A DNA stretch of 50,851 nt, from NCBI GenBank assembly GCA_025964255.1, contig JAOPZF010000131.1:1-50851 (forward strand), written 5' to 3'. The notes beneath the pieces were generated by a model. The model made no database searches and was not told the DNA's origin. It saw only the letters and a list, made by a program, of their open reading frames with translations. A program made the translations under genes and the position numbers. Shown one piece after another: positions 50,452-50,851 of the stretch (its first letter is position 1; each line of letters begins with the position of its first letter). Source of the DNA: Solirubrobacterales bacterium (lineage in GTDB: Bacteria > Actinomycetota > Thermoleophilia > Solirubrobacterales > 70-9).

Positions 50452-50851
50452 GCGCAACGCCCGCACCGACCTCGCCGCAGGCGCCCGACACCGAGGAAAA
50501 ACCCAAACTCGACCCACGGCAGGCGATCCGGCGGATCATTCAGGGCGACCTGTCGTCGGTCCGGGTGATCCTCGGCCTGGTCCTGATCGCGATCATCTTC
50601 CAGGTTCAGGAAAGCCGCTTCCTGTCGGCCGAGAACCTGACCAACCTGATGCTGCAGATCACCACGATCGGGTTGATCTCGGTCGGCATCGTGTACGTGC
50701 TGCTGCTGGGCGAGATCGACCTTTCGGTCGGCGCCGTGTCCGGCCTCGCCGGCGCGGTGATGGTCGTGTTGAACGTCAAACACGGATGGAACCCGTACCT
50801 GGCGATCGCCGCCGCGGTCGCCGTCGGCGCCGCGATCGGTTGCGCCCAGGG
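50448..50851 (+). CDS. Sugar ABC transporter permease (3'-truncated by window edge)
   Basis: The first 134 codons of a branched-type sugar permease (XylH/RbsC family). A ~45-residue polar N-terminus comes first. Membrane helices then begin at RVILGLVLIAIIFQVQ. The conserved TNLMLQITTIGLISVGIVYVLLLGEIDLSVGAVSGLAGAV includes the signature GEIDLSVG. The ATG overlaps the ATPase stop. It completes a binding protein, ATPase and permease set; the rest lies beyond the window. Confidence 0.93.
   Translation, partial: MSATPAPTSPQAPDTEEKPKLDPRQAIRRIIQGDLSSVRVILGLVLIAIIFQVQESRFLSAENLTNLMLQITTIGLISVGIVYVLLLGEIDLSVGAVSGLAGAVMVVLNVKHGWNPYLAIAAAVAVGAAIGCAQ

Overview
The window is a dense, high-GC actinobacterial chromosome segment with both ends inside genes. 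Gene content and style (GC-rich codons, many GTG starts, hrcA-dnaJ-prmA, a HadA/HadB-like dehydratase pair, a probable PPi-type phosphofructokinase, AbiEi/DUF559 nuclease-like proteins) suggest a deep-branching actinobacterium of the Thermoleophilia/Solirubrobacterales type. That placement is inference. No rRNA, tRNA, CRISPR array or insertion sequence was seen.

Layout. 1-3755: 5'-truncated murJ and a GT-C-like membrane protein. 3855-6506: lepA and two MaoC-type dehydratases. 6630-11134: hrcA, dnaJ, prmA, a small membrane protein and murI. 11241-11877: a vapBC-type toxin-antitoxin pair. 11887-14536: yqeY, phoH, ybeY, era. 14564-23255: hisIE, then all tryptophan genes as trpEGDC and trpFBA, split by an htrA protease gene with its own terminator. 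23265-25335: a 59-residue membrane protein, a frameshifted methyltransferase and pfk. 25390-29697: a lipoprotein, a TIGR01777 epimerase, a malic enzyme, a broken exported-protein gene and a DUF559 gene. 29708-36396: polA, a geranylgeranyl-reductase-like flavoprotein, rpsA, coaE and a lytic transglycosylase. 36383-41455: an MFS exporter, an exported protein, a UDP-GlcNAc 2-epimerase, a GT2 synthase and a DoxX-like protein. 41523-48314: uvrB, a CnoX-like thioredoxin, a second DUF559 gene and uvrA. 48446-50851: a sugar ABC importer operon cut by the window end.

Four patterns go beyond the gene list. (1) Two families of long hairpins. Family A (four copies and one fragment between 6.5 and 26 kb) keeps the loop and inner stem but has different, self-complementary outer arms in each copy; one copy lies in frame inside prmA, and two flank a lipoprotein gene in inverted orientation. 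Family B (four copies) has CTAT(C/G)CG at the apex; three copies sit at the ends of the two DUF559 genes and one is inside the GT-C-like gene. (2) Many genes start 5-8 nt after a TAnnnT hexamer with no Shine-Dalgarno sequence, implying leaderless mRNAs. This includes uvrA and uvrB, whose promoters also carry GAAC-N4-GTTC LexA boxes. (3) Exported proteins use GAA for glutamate (about 88 percent by hand count), while cytosolic neighbours in the same operons use GAG; the switch also appears within membrane proteins. (4) Two genes are interrupted by single frameshifts.

Functionally the region mixes information processing and repair, stress and proteostasis, envelope assembly, tryptophan synthesis and central carbon metabolism.
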